A DNA stretch of 19,923 nucleotides from CAYVQU01 sp964453155 (lineage in GTDB: Bacteria > Chloroflexota > Anaerolineae > Anaerolineales > UBA11858). The notes beneath the pieces are model-generated. The model made no database searches. It saw only the letters and a list, made by a program, of their open reading frames with translations, and was not told the origin of the DNA. The DNA is taken from the NCBI GenBank assembly GCA_964453155.1, contig CAYVQU010000095.1:1-19923 (forward strand), read 5' to 3'. The position numbers and the translations under genes were made by a program. Below, in pieces: positions 8,397-16,800 of the stretch. Within the stretch, counting starts at the first letter, position 1, and each line of letters begins with the position of its first letter.

Positions 8397-9635
8397 ATGG
8401 AGAAAGTACGACGTATCATCCATTTAGATTTGGACGCGTTTTACTGCGCGGTGGAAGAAAATCACCAGCCCAGATTACGTGGCCAACCGTTTGCAGTCGG
8501 CGGAAATCCCAAAGGGCGGGGGGTGGTTTCGTCGTGTTCGTATGCCGCCCGGGCTTTCGGGGTTCGTTCTGCAATGCGGATGGCCGAAGCTGTCAGCCGC
8601 TGCCCGAATCTGATTATCGTAGGACCAGATTTCAATAAGTATCGTCCAGCTTCGCGGGAGGTGATGAACCGGTTACGGGAATTAACCCCAATGGTGGAAC
8701 AAATCTCCATTGACGAGGCCTTTATTGATGTCTCGGATATCTCCGCCCCTATCGAGACGATCGCCCAAGACCTTCAGGCGGGAATCCGGGACGAATTAAA
8801 CCTCCCCAACTCTTTGGGGATTGCAACCAACAAACTCGTCGCAAAAATTGCCACCGATGTGGGCAAGATGGGCGCTGCGCCAGGGACACCACCCAATGCC
8901 ATCACCATTGTGCCTCCCGGCGAAGAAGCGGAGTTCCTGGCTCCCCTCCCTGTGCGAATGCTATGGGGCATCGGGCCGGCCAGTGCTGAGAAACTGGCTC
9001 GTGAGAAAGTCACCACCATCGGCGGGATTACGCAACTACCATACCCCATCTTAAAAAAGGTTTTCAAGAACGGTACCTACGAGATGAACCAACGGGCTTT
9101 GGGTATCGACTACCGCCCGATTGTCACCGAACACGACCCGAAATCCATCAGCCAAGAAACCACCTTCAATCACGATACTCGGGATACTGTCAGACTCCGT
9201 GAGATTTTGACTAAACAGGCTCATCACGTTGCCAAACAGCTTCGCAAACAAAAAATAATTGCTCGAACCGTAAAACTCAAACTGCGGTGGGGAACATTCA
9301 AGACCCTTACCCGTCAAACAACCCTCTCAAATCCCACGGACGAGGGTGAAATTTTCGCAACCGAGGTCATTCATCTTTTCAACAAAGCCTGGGATGATCG
9401 CGAAGAAGATTACGATGTCCGCCTGATTGGGGTCGGGGTTAGTGGGCTTGAAGCTCCCCCCCAACAAATCGGTCTCTGGGACCGCGATTGGGAGAAAGAA
9501 GAGCGGCTCCAAAATGCGTTGGCGGATTTGAGAGAACGATATAAAGAGCCAACGGTGACGCGCGGCCTCCCCCAAAAGAAGGATCAAGATGCGGAAAATT
9601 CAAGTAAAGCGGGAGGCATGACCCTAAATGGCTAA
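8397..9635 (+). CDS. dinB: DNA polymerase IV (Y-family translesion polymerase)
   Basis: This 412-aa Y-family polymerase is longer than E. coli Pol IV (351 aa). The palm contains the catalytic carboxylates D11 (HLDLDAFY) and D106/E107 (SIDEAF). Fingers residues SSCSYAARAFGVRSAM follow the first strand. The thumb helix-hairpin-helix (MLWGIGPASAEKL) and the little-finger domain (~240-350) are present. A probable beta-clamp-binding peptide, QIGLW, lies at ~357-361, followed by a ~50-aa charged tail. The enzyme inserts nucleotides opposite lesions and extends mismatched ends. Its last 8 bases overlap the start of the next gene, indicating translational coupling with the DUF6504-like protein. The promoter appears to lie in the 40-bp gap after the sulfatase gene and to give a leaderless transcript. 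Confidence 0.95.
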   Translation: MEKVRRIIHLDLDAFYCAVEENHQPRLRGQPFAVGGNPKGRGVVSSCSYAARAFGVRSAMRMAEAVSRCPNLIIVGPDFNKYRPASREVMNRLRELTPMVEQISIDEAFIDVSDISAPIETIAQDLQAGIRDELNLPNSLGIATNKLVAKIATDVGKMGAAPGTPPNAITIVPPGEEAEFLAPLPVRMLWGIGPASAEKLAREKVTTIGGITQLPYPILKKVFKNGTYEMNQRALGIDYRPIVTEHDPKSISQETTFNHDTRDTVRLREILTKQAHHVAKQLRKQKIIARTVKLKLRWGTFKTLTRQTTLSNPTDEGEIFATEVIHLFNKAWDDREEDYDVRLIGVGVSGLEAPPQQIGLWDRDWEKEERLQNALADLRERYKEPTVTRGLPQKKDQDAENSSKAGGMTLNG

Positions 9636-9999
9636 TTACAAACCGATTAAATTCATCAGTGAAACGATAGAACCTGTTTTCAAAAAACCCCCAATTTATG
9701 AGAAAAAACCAGATTGTCCGGATGGATTTATCTGGCAAGATGAAACCTTCCAAATCATTGAGCTATTACGGGAGTGGCGTGATTTCACTCGTCGGGGGCG
9801 GATGAGACACAGTATGCGTCCGGCTAATCTCCGCAAAGCGGCCCGCCGTGGATCGGTTGGCGTGGGGCGTTTTCATTTTCGAGTACGAGTTGAGGGTGAA
9901 CGCTTCTTCGATTTATATTACGATCGAGCGGTTAAAAGCGTTGATGATCGCAAAGGGGCTTGGACCTTACATCAAGAATTGCAATTAGATCAAGATTGA
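9628..9999 (+). CDS. DUF6504-like small protein coupled to DNA polymerase IV
   Basis: This 123-aa, strongly basic soluble protein has no signal peptide or membrane segment. Visible features are the N-terminal ISETIEPVFKKPPIY, a central PDGFIWQDETFQIIELLREWRDFTRRGRMR and a C-terminal half reading FHFRVRVEGERFFDLYYDRA...WTLHQEL. This pattern (a strand with Trp, a helix with W-x-D, then Y-R/F-R-V and E/D-LYYD strands) resembles DUF6504, small proteins often encoded beside Y-family or ImuB/DnaE2 translesion polymerases. Its ATG lies inside the dinB stop region (ATGGCTAA, 8-bp overlap), so it is probably made in step with Pol IV. A role as polymerase accessory or DNA-binding partner is inferred; no catalytic motif is visible. 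The family assignment is moderately sure. Confidence 0.75.
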   Translation: MANYKPIKFISETIEPVFKKPPIYEKKPDCPDGFIWQDETFQIIELLREWRDFTRRGRMRHSMRPANLRKAARRGSVGVGRFHFRVRVEGERFFDLYYDRAVKSVDDRKGAWTLHQELQLDQD

Positions 10000-10012
10000 A
10001 AAGGAGATACAA

Positions 10013-10363
10013 ATGTGGAAAAAAGCACTTTGGATTTACATCGGACTTTACATCGCAGTTATGGTGGGTGCGATTTTTTATAATTTTTACACGGAAATCC
10101 AAGCTGGAACCGGGATCAATTGGGCCGGGCTGCCCCTGATGCTCTTAATGTTTCTCCCGGCGATTGCCATCGTACTGGAATTACGCGGCAAAAAAGCACC
10201 GGTTTTTTTGACGGTTTTCAGCCTGCTGATTGTGGCCGTCCCGGTGGCCGGCATCTTTAATTTCAATGATTTCTCGCTGGCAACGGTTGGCAAAGCCCTG
10301 CTATTTATCCCTCTGATCGTGGGTCTGATCTATTTTCTCATTCAACGCTTTCGAGAAAAATGA
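10013..10363 (+). CDS. Small integral membrane protein of unknown function (four helices)
   Basis: This 116-aa protein has four predicted membrane spans: ~5-25, ~38-56, ~62-82 and ~88-110. The inter-helix loop RGKKAP and the C-terminal RFREK are positively charged. No enzymatic motif or recognised family was seen. A strong Shine-Dalgarno AAGGAG (10001-10006) lies 6 nt before the ATG, so this is a real translated gene. It starts 13 bp after the DUF6504-like gene and is followed at once by a strong terminator, making it the last gene of the dinB transcription unit. A link to DNA repair is not evident; it may simply be co-transcribed. Confidence 0.75.
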   Translation: MWKKALWIYIGLYIAVMVGAIFYNFYTEIQAGTGINWAGLPLMLLMFLPAIAIVLELRGKKAPVFLTVFSLLIVAVPVAGIFNFNDFSLATVGKALLFIPLIVGLIYFLIQRFREK

Positions 10364-10386
10364 GTCGAAGAACAAAATTCGCTTTC

Positions 10387-10436
10387 AAAAACGAAAACTC
10401 CCGCCAGGATTCAACCTGGCGGGAGTTTTCGTTTTT
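10387..10436. terminator. Strong, symmetric (bidirectional-looking) intrinsic terminator
   Basis: A perfect 22-bp inverted repeat (arms 10387-10408 and 10415-10436, 6-nt loop ATTCAA) has a G+C core CTCCCGCCAGG and A/T-rich outer ends. It gives a hairpin with a U-rich end on either strand. It closes the dinB operon and can also stop leftward transcription from fmdB. Confidence 0.9.
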
Positions 10437-10506
10437 GTTCTAATCAGGTAACAGTCACTTATATTTAGAAACCACCCTATTTCTTCTCAGATCATGCGTA
10501 CCTTCT

Positions 10507-10540
10507 TAAAATCTAGGTGCGGGGAAGCCAGACCCGCACC
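10507..10540 (-). terminator. Probable terminator of fmdB
   Basis: The 8-bp stem GGTGCGGG/CCCGCACC (10516-10523 with 10533-10540, 9-nt loop) is followed on the minus strand by TAGATTTTA. It lies ~110 nt past the fmdB stop codon. Confidence 0.5.
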
Positions 10541-10646
10541 CTTCGATACACTCCATTACTCAGGATGCTTGTTGTGTGCCCCCCAAATTTTGGGATCATA
10601 CAATCCTGCTTCGAAAACACTCAAGTGAATGTCACCTTTCTTGATA

Positions 10647-10874
10647 TTAGTGACTGCACGATCCACAATTGGTGGAACTGCAACTGCCACACCCTGAACC
10701 CCCGCTACCGGCAACCACCCGTCCCCCACTGTGCCCAAAAGCCGCAGTTACTTTTCGGGAAGTGTTTTTACTCTCACATTTTTCACATTCAATCGGGACA
10801 TCGGCTTGCGACATTGAACGTAAAGCATCAAACTTTTTTCCACAATCTAGGCATTGATATTCGTAAATCGGCAT
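10647..10874 (-). CDS. FmdB-family zinc ribbon protein
   Basis: This 75-aa protein begins MPIYEYQCLDCGKKF, the hallmark start of the FmdB/CxxC_CxxC_SSSS regulatory-protein family. Two CxxC knuckles (C8/C11 and C30/C33) should bind one zinc. The rest is a low-complexity Gly/Ser/Cys tail with further cysteines (CGSCSSTNCGSCSH), as is common in bacterial members. The family is named after a putative regulator of formamidase/acetamidase genes, but most members have no proven role. An SD-like GAGGA lies about 6-7 nt upstream of the ATG. The gene is monocistronic, with its own promoter and a downstream terminator. Confidence 0.9.
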   Translation of the reverse strand: MPIYEYQCLDCGKKFDALRSMSQADVPIECEKCESKNTSRKVTAAFGHSGGRVVAGSGGSGCGSCSSTNCGSCSH

Positions 10875-10903
10875 ATTTCTTCCTCGTCATTAATTTCATT
10901 CTG

Positions 10904-10932
10904 ATTCTATCCACAACTTTTTGTGAGGTCAA
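10904..10932 (-). promoter_or_regulatory. Predicted sigma70-type promoter of fmdB
   Basis: On the minus strand: TTGACC (10932-10927), 17-nt spacer, TAGAAT (10909-10904). Both hexamers match 5/6. The predicted start near 10897 leaves a ~23-nt leader carrying the SD. Confidence 0.6.
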
Positions 10933-11092
10933 TGTAATTTCTGTCGTTTCTTTTTCGGTTTTGGGGTGTTCTTAGTGGCAGCCGAATAGTTTTTGGATCA
11001 AGTAATAAATGTCATACAATTACTTTAAATGAGATGACGATCATTTGATGATTACAGGACTTACCAAGGGCTTTCGACATGACAATCATCCG

Positions 11093-11120
11093 TTGCCGAT
11101 CAGAGGTAAACGGGTATAAT
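11093..11120 (+). promoter_or_regulatory. Predicted sigma70-type promoter of the H+-pyrophosphatase gene
   Basis: TTGCCG (11093-11098), 16-nt spacer, perfect TATAAT (11115-11120). The leader from ~11127 to 11202 includes a 12-bp perfect palindrome, CCATCCGGATGG (11134-11145), and the SD. The rest of the 328-bp fmdB-hppA gap shows no gene. Confidence 0.6.
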
Positions 11121-11202
11121 TGCTCCTTGTGTGCCATCCGGATGGATCGTGTACATTTTACGTTTATCTGCCCGCCAGGGCCTAAAAACTATTGGAGGAA
11201 GT

Positions 11203-13509
11203 ATGAACATTTTTGGTTTAGCACATCACGGGCTGAATAATTTCGAACAGGGTGCCATACTGTTCGTTGTTGTGACCGCGATCATAAGTTTGATCTATGC
11301 CTGGATCTTGCGCAATATCGTAATGAAAAAGGACATGGGCGATGACGATATGCAGCGCGTGTGGAACGCCATCCGCATCGGTGCAGATAGTTACCTCAGC
11401 CGCCAGTTGAAAACCATCTTACCTATGATTGGTTTGCTGACCGTGGTGCTGTTCTTCAGTGCCTACGTAGTTCCGCTGTATCCCGAAACCATTGAAGAGT
11501 TCCCCGAGAACACCAACCTGATCATTGCTGTGGGTCGAACCGTTGCCTTTATCATTGGTGCGGTCTTCTCTTTGATGGTCGGTCAGTTGGGTATGCGCAT
11601 GGCCATTCATGCCAATGTGCGCGTGGCGTCAGCTTCCAAGCGGGGCTTCAATGAAGCCCTCTCCATTGCCTACTATGCTGGTACGGTTACGGGCATGTTG
11701 ACCGATGGCCTCGGCCTTTTGGGTGGTACAGTTATCTTCATTATCTTTGGTAAAGCCGCTCCCGATGCCCTCTTAGGCTTCGGTTTCGGTGGTACTCTGA
11801 TCGCCCTCTTCATGCGGGTCGGTGGCGGTATCTACACCAAAGCCGCGGACGTCGGTGCCGACCTGGTCGGTAAAGTCGAGCAGGATATGCCGGAAGACGA
11901 CCCCCGCAACGCCGCCGTAATCGCCGACCTGGTCGGTGACAACGTGGGTGACTGCGCCGGGATGGCTGCCGACATCTTCGAAAGCTATGAAGTTACCATT
12001 GTCTCCGCCCTGATTTTGGGTCTGACCCTGGTAGGGATCACCGGCGACCTGAAATGGATCGTCTACCCCCTCATCATTCGCGGTGTGGGTGTGATTAGCT
12101 CCATCGTTGGGACTTTCACAGTCCCCATTTGGGAAGGCATTCCCATCAAATTCCTGCGGGCCCATGATGCAGAAGAAGCCATGTTCCGCTCCTATGAGGT
12201 CTCCAGCTTCATCACCGTCGTCACCGCCTTCATCCTGGCCTTTACCTATGCCGATGACTGGCGCTTAGGCGCGCTGACCGCCATTGGTGTTGGTCTGGCC
12301 GTGGCCTTCAACCCGCTAACTTCATACTTCACGTCTTACACCAAGAAACCGGTCCAAGAAATCATCGAGTCGATGAAAACCGGTACCGCCACCACGATTC
12401 TCTCCGGTCTCTCCGTCGGAATGGAATCTACCGTGTGGGCCCTGATTGTGATCGTGATCAGCTTCATTTTGAGTATGTTGCTATACCAAGCTGATGGCGC
12501 CATCTACGTGCTCTATGCCGTGGCTATGGTCGGTATCGGTATGCTCAGCCACACCGGCAACAATGTAGCCATGGATGCTTACGGCCCTATCTCTGATAAT
12601 GCCGCGGGTGTAGGTGAATTAGCCTGGCATGGACGCAAAGATGACGAAACCCGAGCAGCAATGAAAATCATGGCCGATCTGGATGCAGTCGGCAATACCA
12701 CTAAAGCCATCACAAAAGGTGTGGCTATTGCTTCAGCAGTGATCGCGGCAGTCAGTTTGTTCGCCGCATATATCACTGATGTCGGTCGGGTACAAGCTGA
12801 ACTCGGTTTACCCGTGATGGATTCCATTCGCGTATCCAGTACCGATGTATTTGTAGGCTTCCTCTTAGGTGGTGCCCTGCCCTGGTTATTCAGTTCTCTC
12901 TCCATCCGAGCGGTCAGCCGCGCGGCGACCGAGGTTGTGCTCGAGGTTCGCCGCCAATTCCGGATCCCCGGACTGTTGGAAGGCAAAGTAGACCCAGATT
13001 ACGCCAAGGTAGTCGGTATCTCCACGGCCTCCGCACAAAAAGAACTGGTCCCCCTGGCTGTCATGTCGATTGCGACCCCCATTATGATCGGTTTGATGCT
13101 AGGTGTCGAGGCCTTGGGTGGTTTCCTGGGCGGTATCATTCTCAGCGGTCAGTTGTTGGCAGTTTACATGTCCAACACCGGTGGTGCCTGGGATAACGCC
13201 AAGAAGGCCATCGAGGACGAACCCAGTGATCCTGAGAACAATACCGGTAAAGGCTCCGAACGCCACAAATCAGGCGTGGTCGGCGACACCATCGGTGATC
13301 CTCTCAAGGATACCGCTGGCCCAGCTCTCAACCCGATGATCAAAGTCGTCAACATGGTCTCTTTGCTGGCTGCCCCGGTCCTGGTCAAATACTCGCACAA
13401 TACAGCTGCGATCTGGACTGTCGCCATCCTGATGTTGGCTGCCGTCTGGTGGAGCATCCACCAATCTAAGAAACCGGCTGAACCCGTAGACGCTGAAGTC
13501 GCGCTATAG
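11203..13509 (+). CDS. hppA: Membrane-bound H+-translocating pyrophosphatase (K+-independent type)
   Basis: This 768-aa protein is numbered from ATG 11203, which has GGAGG 4 nt upstream; a GTG at 11131 would add 24 unconserved residues. About 16 membrane helices are expected. The signature YTKAADVGADLVGKVE, then DDPRN at 232-236 with ADLVGDNVGDCAG, and the late motif GDTIGDPLKDTAGPALN (~694-710, Asp695/699/703) form the Mg-PPi site. The enzyme hydrolyses pyrophosphate and pumps protons across the membrane. In GNTTKAITKG the two diagnostic positions are Lys501 and Thr504. Lys/Thr there marks the K+-independent, H+-pumping group, whereas K+-dependent enzymes carry Ala. The gene is monocistronic with its own promoter and terminator. 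Codon use is clearly C-ending, suggesting high expression. Recovering energy from PPi suits a metabolism also using pyruvate:ferredoxin oxidoreductase. Confidence 0.96.
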   Translation: MNIFGLAHHGLNNFEQGAILFVVVTAIISLIYAWILRNIVMKKDMGDDDMQRVWNAIRIGADSYLSRQLKTILPMIGLLTVVLFFSAYVVPLYPETIEEFPENTNLIIAVGRTVAFIIGAVFSLMVGQLGMRMAIHANVRVASASKRGFNEALSIAYYAGTVTGMLTDGLGLLGGTVIFIIFGKAAPDALLGFGFGGTLIALFMRVGGGIYTKAADVGADLVGKVEQDMPEDDPRNAAVIADLVGDNVGDCAGMAADIFESYEVTIVSALILGLTLVGITGDLKWIVYPLIIRGVGVISSIVGTFTVPIWEGIPIKFLRAHDAEEAMFRSYEVSSFITVVTAFILAFTYADDWRLGALTAIGVGLAVAFNPLTSYFTSYTKKPVQEIIESMKTGTATTILSGLSVGMESTVWALIVIVISFILSMLLYQADGAIYVLYAVAMVGIGMLSHTGNNVAMDAYGPISDNAAGVGELAWHGRKDDETRAAMKIMADLDAVGNTTKAITKGVAIASAVIAAVSLFAAYITDVGRVQAELGLPVMDSIRVSSTDVFVGFLLGGALPWLFSSLSIRAVSRAATEVVLEVRRQFRIPGLLEGKVDPDYAKVVGISTASAQKELVPLAVMSIATPIMIGLMLGVEALGGFLGGIILSGQLLAVYMSNTGGAWDNAKKAIEDEPSDPENNTGKGSERHKSGVVGDTIGDPLKDTAGPALNPMIKVVNMVSLLAAPVLVKYSHNTAAIWTVAILMLAAVWWSIHQSKKPAEPVDAEVAL

Positions 13510-13531
13510 TCTGCAAAATTCGCAAAATTCC

Positions 13532-13565
13532 AATACCCCGGACTTGGTCCGGGGTATTTTTGTTT
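13532..13565 (+). terminator. Intrinsic terminator of hppA
   Basis: A perfect 12-bp stem AATACCCCGGAC/GTCCGGGGTATT (13532-13543, 13547-13558; 3-nt loop) is followed by TTTGTTT. It starts 22 nt after the stop codon. Confidence 0.92.
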
Positions 13566-13610
13566 ATTGAAAATTCTGATCATCATTTAATGTTTTGACC
13601 TTAACAATTG

Positions 13611-13666
13611 CACGCAAAGCCGCCAAGTTTTGTGAAATTAACTTTGCGTCTTAGCGACTTTGCGTG
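13611..13666. repeat. Inverted GCAAAG-type intergenic repeat
   Basis: Arms CACGCAAAGCCGCCAAG (13611-13627) and CTTAGCGACTTTGCGTG (13650-13666) are inverted copies matching at 15/17 positions around a 22-nt loop. ACTTTGCGT also recurs directly at 13641 and 13657 (period 16). In the minus-strand RNA both mismatches become G-U pairs. It lies between the hppA terminator and the nifJ promoter. The rest of this 331-bp gap is A/T-rich with no gene. Confidence 0.7.
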
Positions 13667-13768
13667 AGTTTATTTTTTATTGTTCCAACTACTCGTTTTT
13701 ATGAAAACTTCTAACGATTTTGTTTGTTCTTTTTTGCACAACCCCCTTCCTTAATCCCAGATTAAAGA

Positions 13769-13817
13769 TATAATTGAAGCCGTTTGTTTGCCAATTAACG
13801 CGCCTGTTCCTGGCGCG
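13769..13817 (+). promoter_or_regulatory. Candidate nifJ promoter (-10) and leader hairpin
   Basis: A perfect TATAAT (13769-13774) has only a weak -35 (TTCCTT at 13747-13752, 16-nt spacer), so an activator may be needed. The leader carries the hairpin CGCGCC/GGCGCG (13799-13804, 13812-13817; 7-nt loop), followed by GTGGAG, the SD, 7 nt before the ATG. Confidence 0.4.
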
Positions 13818-13840
13818 AAATTTATTAGTGGAGTGTAAGA

Positions 13841-16800
13841 ATGACACGCAAAATTAAGACTCTTGACGGTACCGAAGCAGTTGCCGCGGTAGCGCACAAG
13901 ATCAACGAAGTGATCGCGATTTATCCGATCACCCCCTCCTCTGGTATGGGTGAGTTAGCCGATGCATACTCAGCCGAAGGCCAGACCAATATTTGGGGAA
14001 CCGTTCCGTTGGTGGTCGAAATGCAGGCCGAAGGTGGCGCCGCCGGTGCTGTCCACGGGGCTTTGCAAACTGGCTCCCTCACCACCACGTTCACCGCTTC
14101 TCAGGGTTTGCTCCTGATGATCCCCAATATGTACAAGATCGCCGGTGAGCTGACCCCGACTGTGTTCCACGTTTCGGCCCGCTCGTTGGCTGCTCAAGCC
14201 CTGTCCATCTTCGGTGATCACTCCGATGTGATGGCCGCGCGCTCGACCGGTTGGGGAATGTTGGCATCCGCTTCGGTCCAAGAGGCCCATGACTTCGCGT
14301 TGGTATCTCAAGCCGCCAGCCTGGAAACCCGGGTGCCCTTCTTGCACTTCTTCGAAGGCTTCCGCGTCTCCCACGAAGTTACCAAGATCGAAATGCTCAG
14401 CGACGAAGATTTGGCTGAGATGATCCCCCTCGAATTGGTTCACGCCCACCGCGCTCGGGCCATGACCCCTGACAACCCCGTTGTCCGCGGCACCGCCCAA
14501 AATCCGGATGTCTTCTTCCAGGCGCGTGAGAGCGTTAACCCCTTCTATGAGACCTGCGCCGACGCCGTCCAAGAATCCTTCGACAAATTTGCTGGTTTGG
14601 TCGGCCGCCAATACAATCTCTTTGATTACACTGGTGCCGACGATGCCGAACGCGTCATCGTGGTGATGGGTGCTGGTGGCATTACCGCCGCTGAAACCGC
14701 CAATTATCTGGCCAATCAGGGCGAAAAAGTCGGTGTGGTGCAAGTCCGCTGTTTCCGCCCGTTCTCCGTAAAACACCTGATGGCCGCCCTGCCTGCGACC
14801 GTCAAGAAAGTTTCCGTCCTCGACCGGACCAAAGAACCCGGTGCCGCGGGCGAACCTTTGTACCAGGATGTTATTACGGGTATTGCTGAAGGCCTGGCCG
14901 AAGGGATTGCCCCCTTTGAGGTGGCCCCCCGCGTGGTTGGTGGCCGCTACGGTCTCAGTTCCAAAGAATTTACCCCCGCGATGGTCAAAGGTCTCTTTGA
15001 TGATCTCAGCAATGACAAACCAAAAAACCACTTCACCATCGGTATCAACGACGACCTGACCAATTCCAGCGTTGAGTATGATCCGACCTTCTCCCTGGAT
15101 GACCCCGACACCATCGAGGCCATTTTCTACGGACTGGGTGCCGACGGAACCGTGGGTGCCAATAAAAACTCCATCAAGATCATCGGTGAGGAAACCGAGA
15201 ATTTTGCTCAAGGTTTCTTCAACTACGACTCCAAAAAATCGGGCGCCAAGACCAATTCGCACTTGCGCTTTGGCCCCAACCCGATCAATGCCCCCTACCT
15301 GATCAGTGAAGCCAACTTCGTGGCCTGCCACCAGTTCAGCTTCCTGGAGCAGATCGAAATGCTCGCCAATGTCAAACAAGGCGGCGTCTTCCTGCTCAAC
15401 AGCATCTACGGTCCCGATGAGGTTTGGAACCATCTCCCCGTCGAGGTTCAGACCGCCATCATCGAAAAAGAACTTGAGTTCTACGTCATCGACGGCTACG
15501 AAGTGGCCGAGAAGACCGGCATGGGAACGCGCATCAACACCATCATGCAGACCTGCTTCTTCGCTATCAGTGGCGTACTCCCCAAAGACGAAGCCATCGT
15601 CGCCATCAAAGATGCCATCAAGAAAACCTACGGGAAACGCGGTGAAGCGATTGTTCAAAAGAACTACGCTGCCGTTGACCAGGCCCTGGCCCACATGTTC
15701 AAAGTGAACGTCCCCGCCGAGGTTACCAGCACCTTCACCCGCCGCGACGCCGTTCCGGCCGAGGCGCCCGAATTCGTACGCGACGTTTTGGGCACCATCA
15801 TCGCCGGTAAGGGTGACGATCTCCCCGTGAGCGCCCTCCCCAATGATGGGACCTATCCCACCGCCACCACCAAATGGGAAAAACGGAATATCACCTTGGA
15901 TATCCCGGTTTGGGAGCCCGATCTCTGCATCCAGTGTGGGAAATGTGCCTTTGTCTGCCCCCATGCCTGCATCCGCCAGAACGTCTACGATCCTTCCTAT
16001 TTGGACAATGCTCCTGAGACCTTCAAATCTTTGGACGCCAAGTACCGCGAATTCCCGGGCACCAAGTTCACCATCCAGGTTTCCCCCGAAGACTGCACCG
16101 GCTGCGAGCTGTGCGTCGAGGTCTGCCCCGCCAAGGATAAGTCCCAGGTTGGACGCAAGGCCCTCAACATGGCTGAACAACCCCCGATCCGCGATCAAGA
16201 GGTCGAAAACTGGGATTACTTCCTGACGATCCCCGAAGTGGATCGCACCGCGATGAAACTGAGCACGGTCAAGAATTCCCAATTGCTCGAACCCCTCTTT
16301 GAGTTCTCCGGGGCCTGCGCCGGGTGTGGTGAGACCCCTTACGTCAAACTGGCCAGCCAATTGTTCGGCGACCGCATGATCATCGCCAACGCCACCGGCT
16401 GCTCCAGCATTTACGGCGGTAACCTGCCCACCACCCCCTACTCGGTCAACAAAGACGGCCGCGGCCCAACGTGGAACAACTCCCTGTTCGAGGACAACGC
16501 CGAATTCGGGATGGGCTTCCGCCTGACCATTGACAAACAAAATGAGTATGCCAAAGAGTTGGTTGCCCAACTGGGTGCCACCATTGGCGATCAACTGGCC
16601 GAAGAACTGCTCAACGCCGATATGTCCGACGAGGCTGGCCTGAAAGCCCAACGCGAACGCGTCGAAATCTTGAAGGGCAAACTCGCAGACAGCGACGATC
16701 CTAAAGCCAAAGACCTGCTCTCACTGGCCGACGTATTGGTCAAGAAGAGTGTCTGGATCTTCGGTGGTGATGGCTGGGCGTATGACATTGGTTACGGTGG

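Noticed and set aside
10517..10975. 152-codon plus-strand open frame across fmdB
   Set aside because: It lies opposite fmdB, whose MPIYEY start, two CxxC knuckles, SD and promoter are all on the minus strand. The plus-strand translation has no recognisable features.
11131..11202. GTG start extending H+-pyrophosphatase by 24 residues
   Set aside because: It would lie at or almost on the predicted transcription start and has no SD. The ATG at 11203 has GGAGG at normal distance.
13629..13640. TTGTGAAATTAA near nifJ as a Rex redox-repressor site
   Set aside because: Only one half-site is present. The inverted TTCACAA half is missing and the match lies in the loop of the inverted repeat, 130 nt before the promoter.
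13970..16651. 893-codon open frame on the minus strand opposite nifJ
   Set aside because: It is an antisense shadow of a gene with strong C-ending codon bias. The translation is Gly/Val/Phe-rich with no family motif, while the plus strand has complete PFOR signatures.
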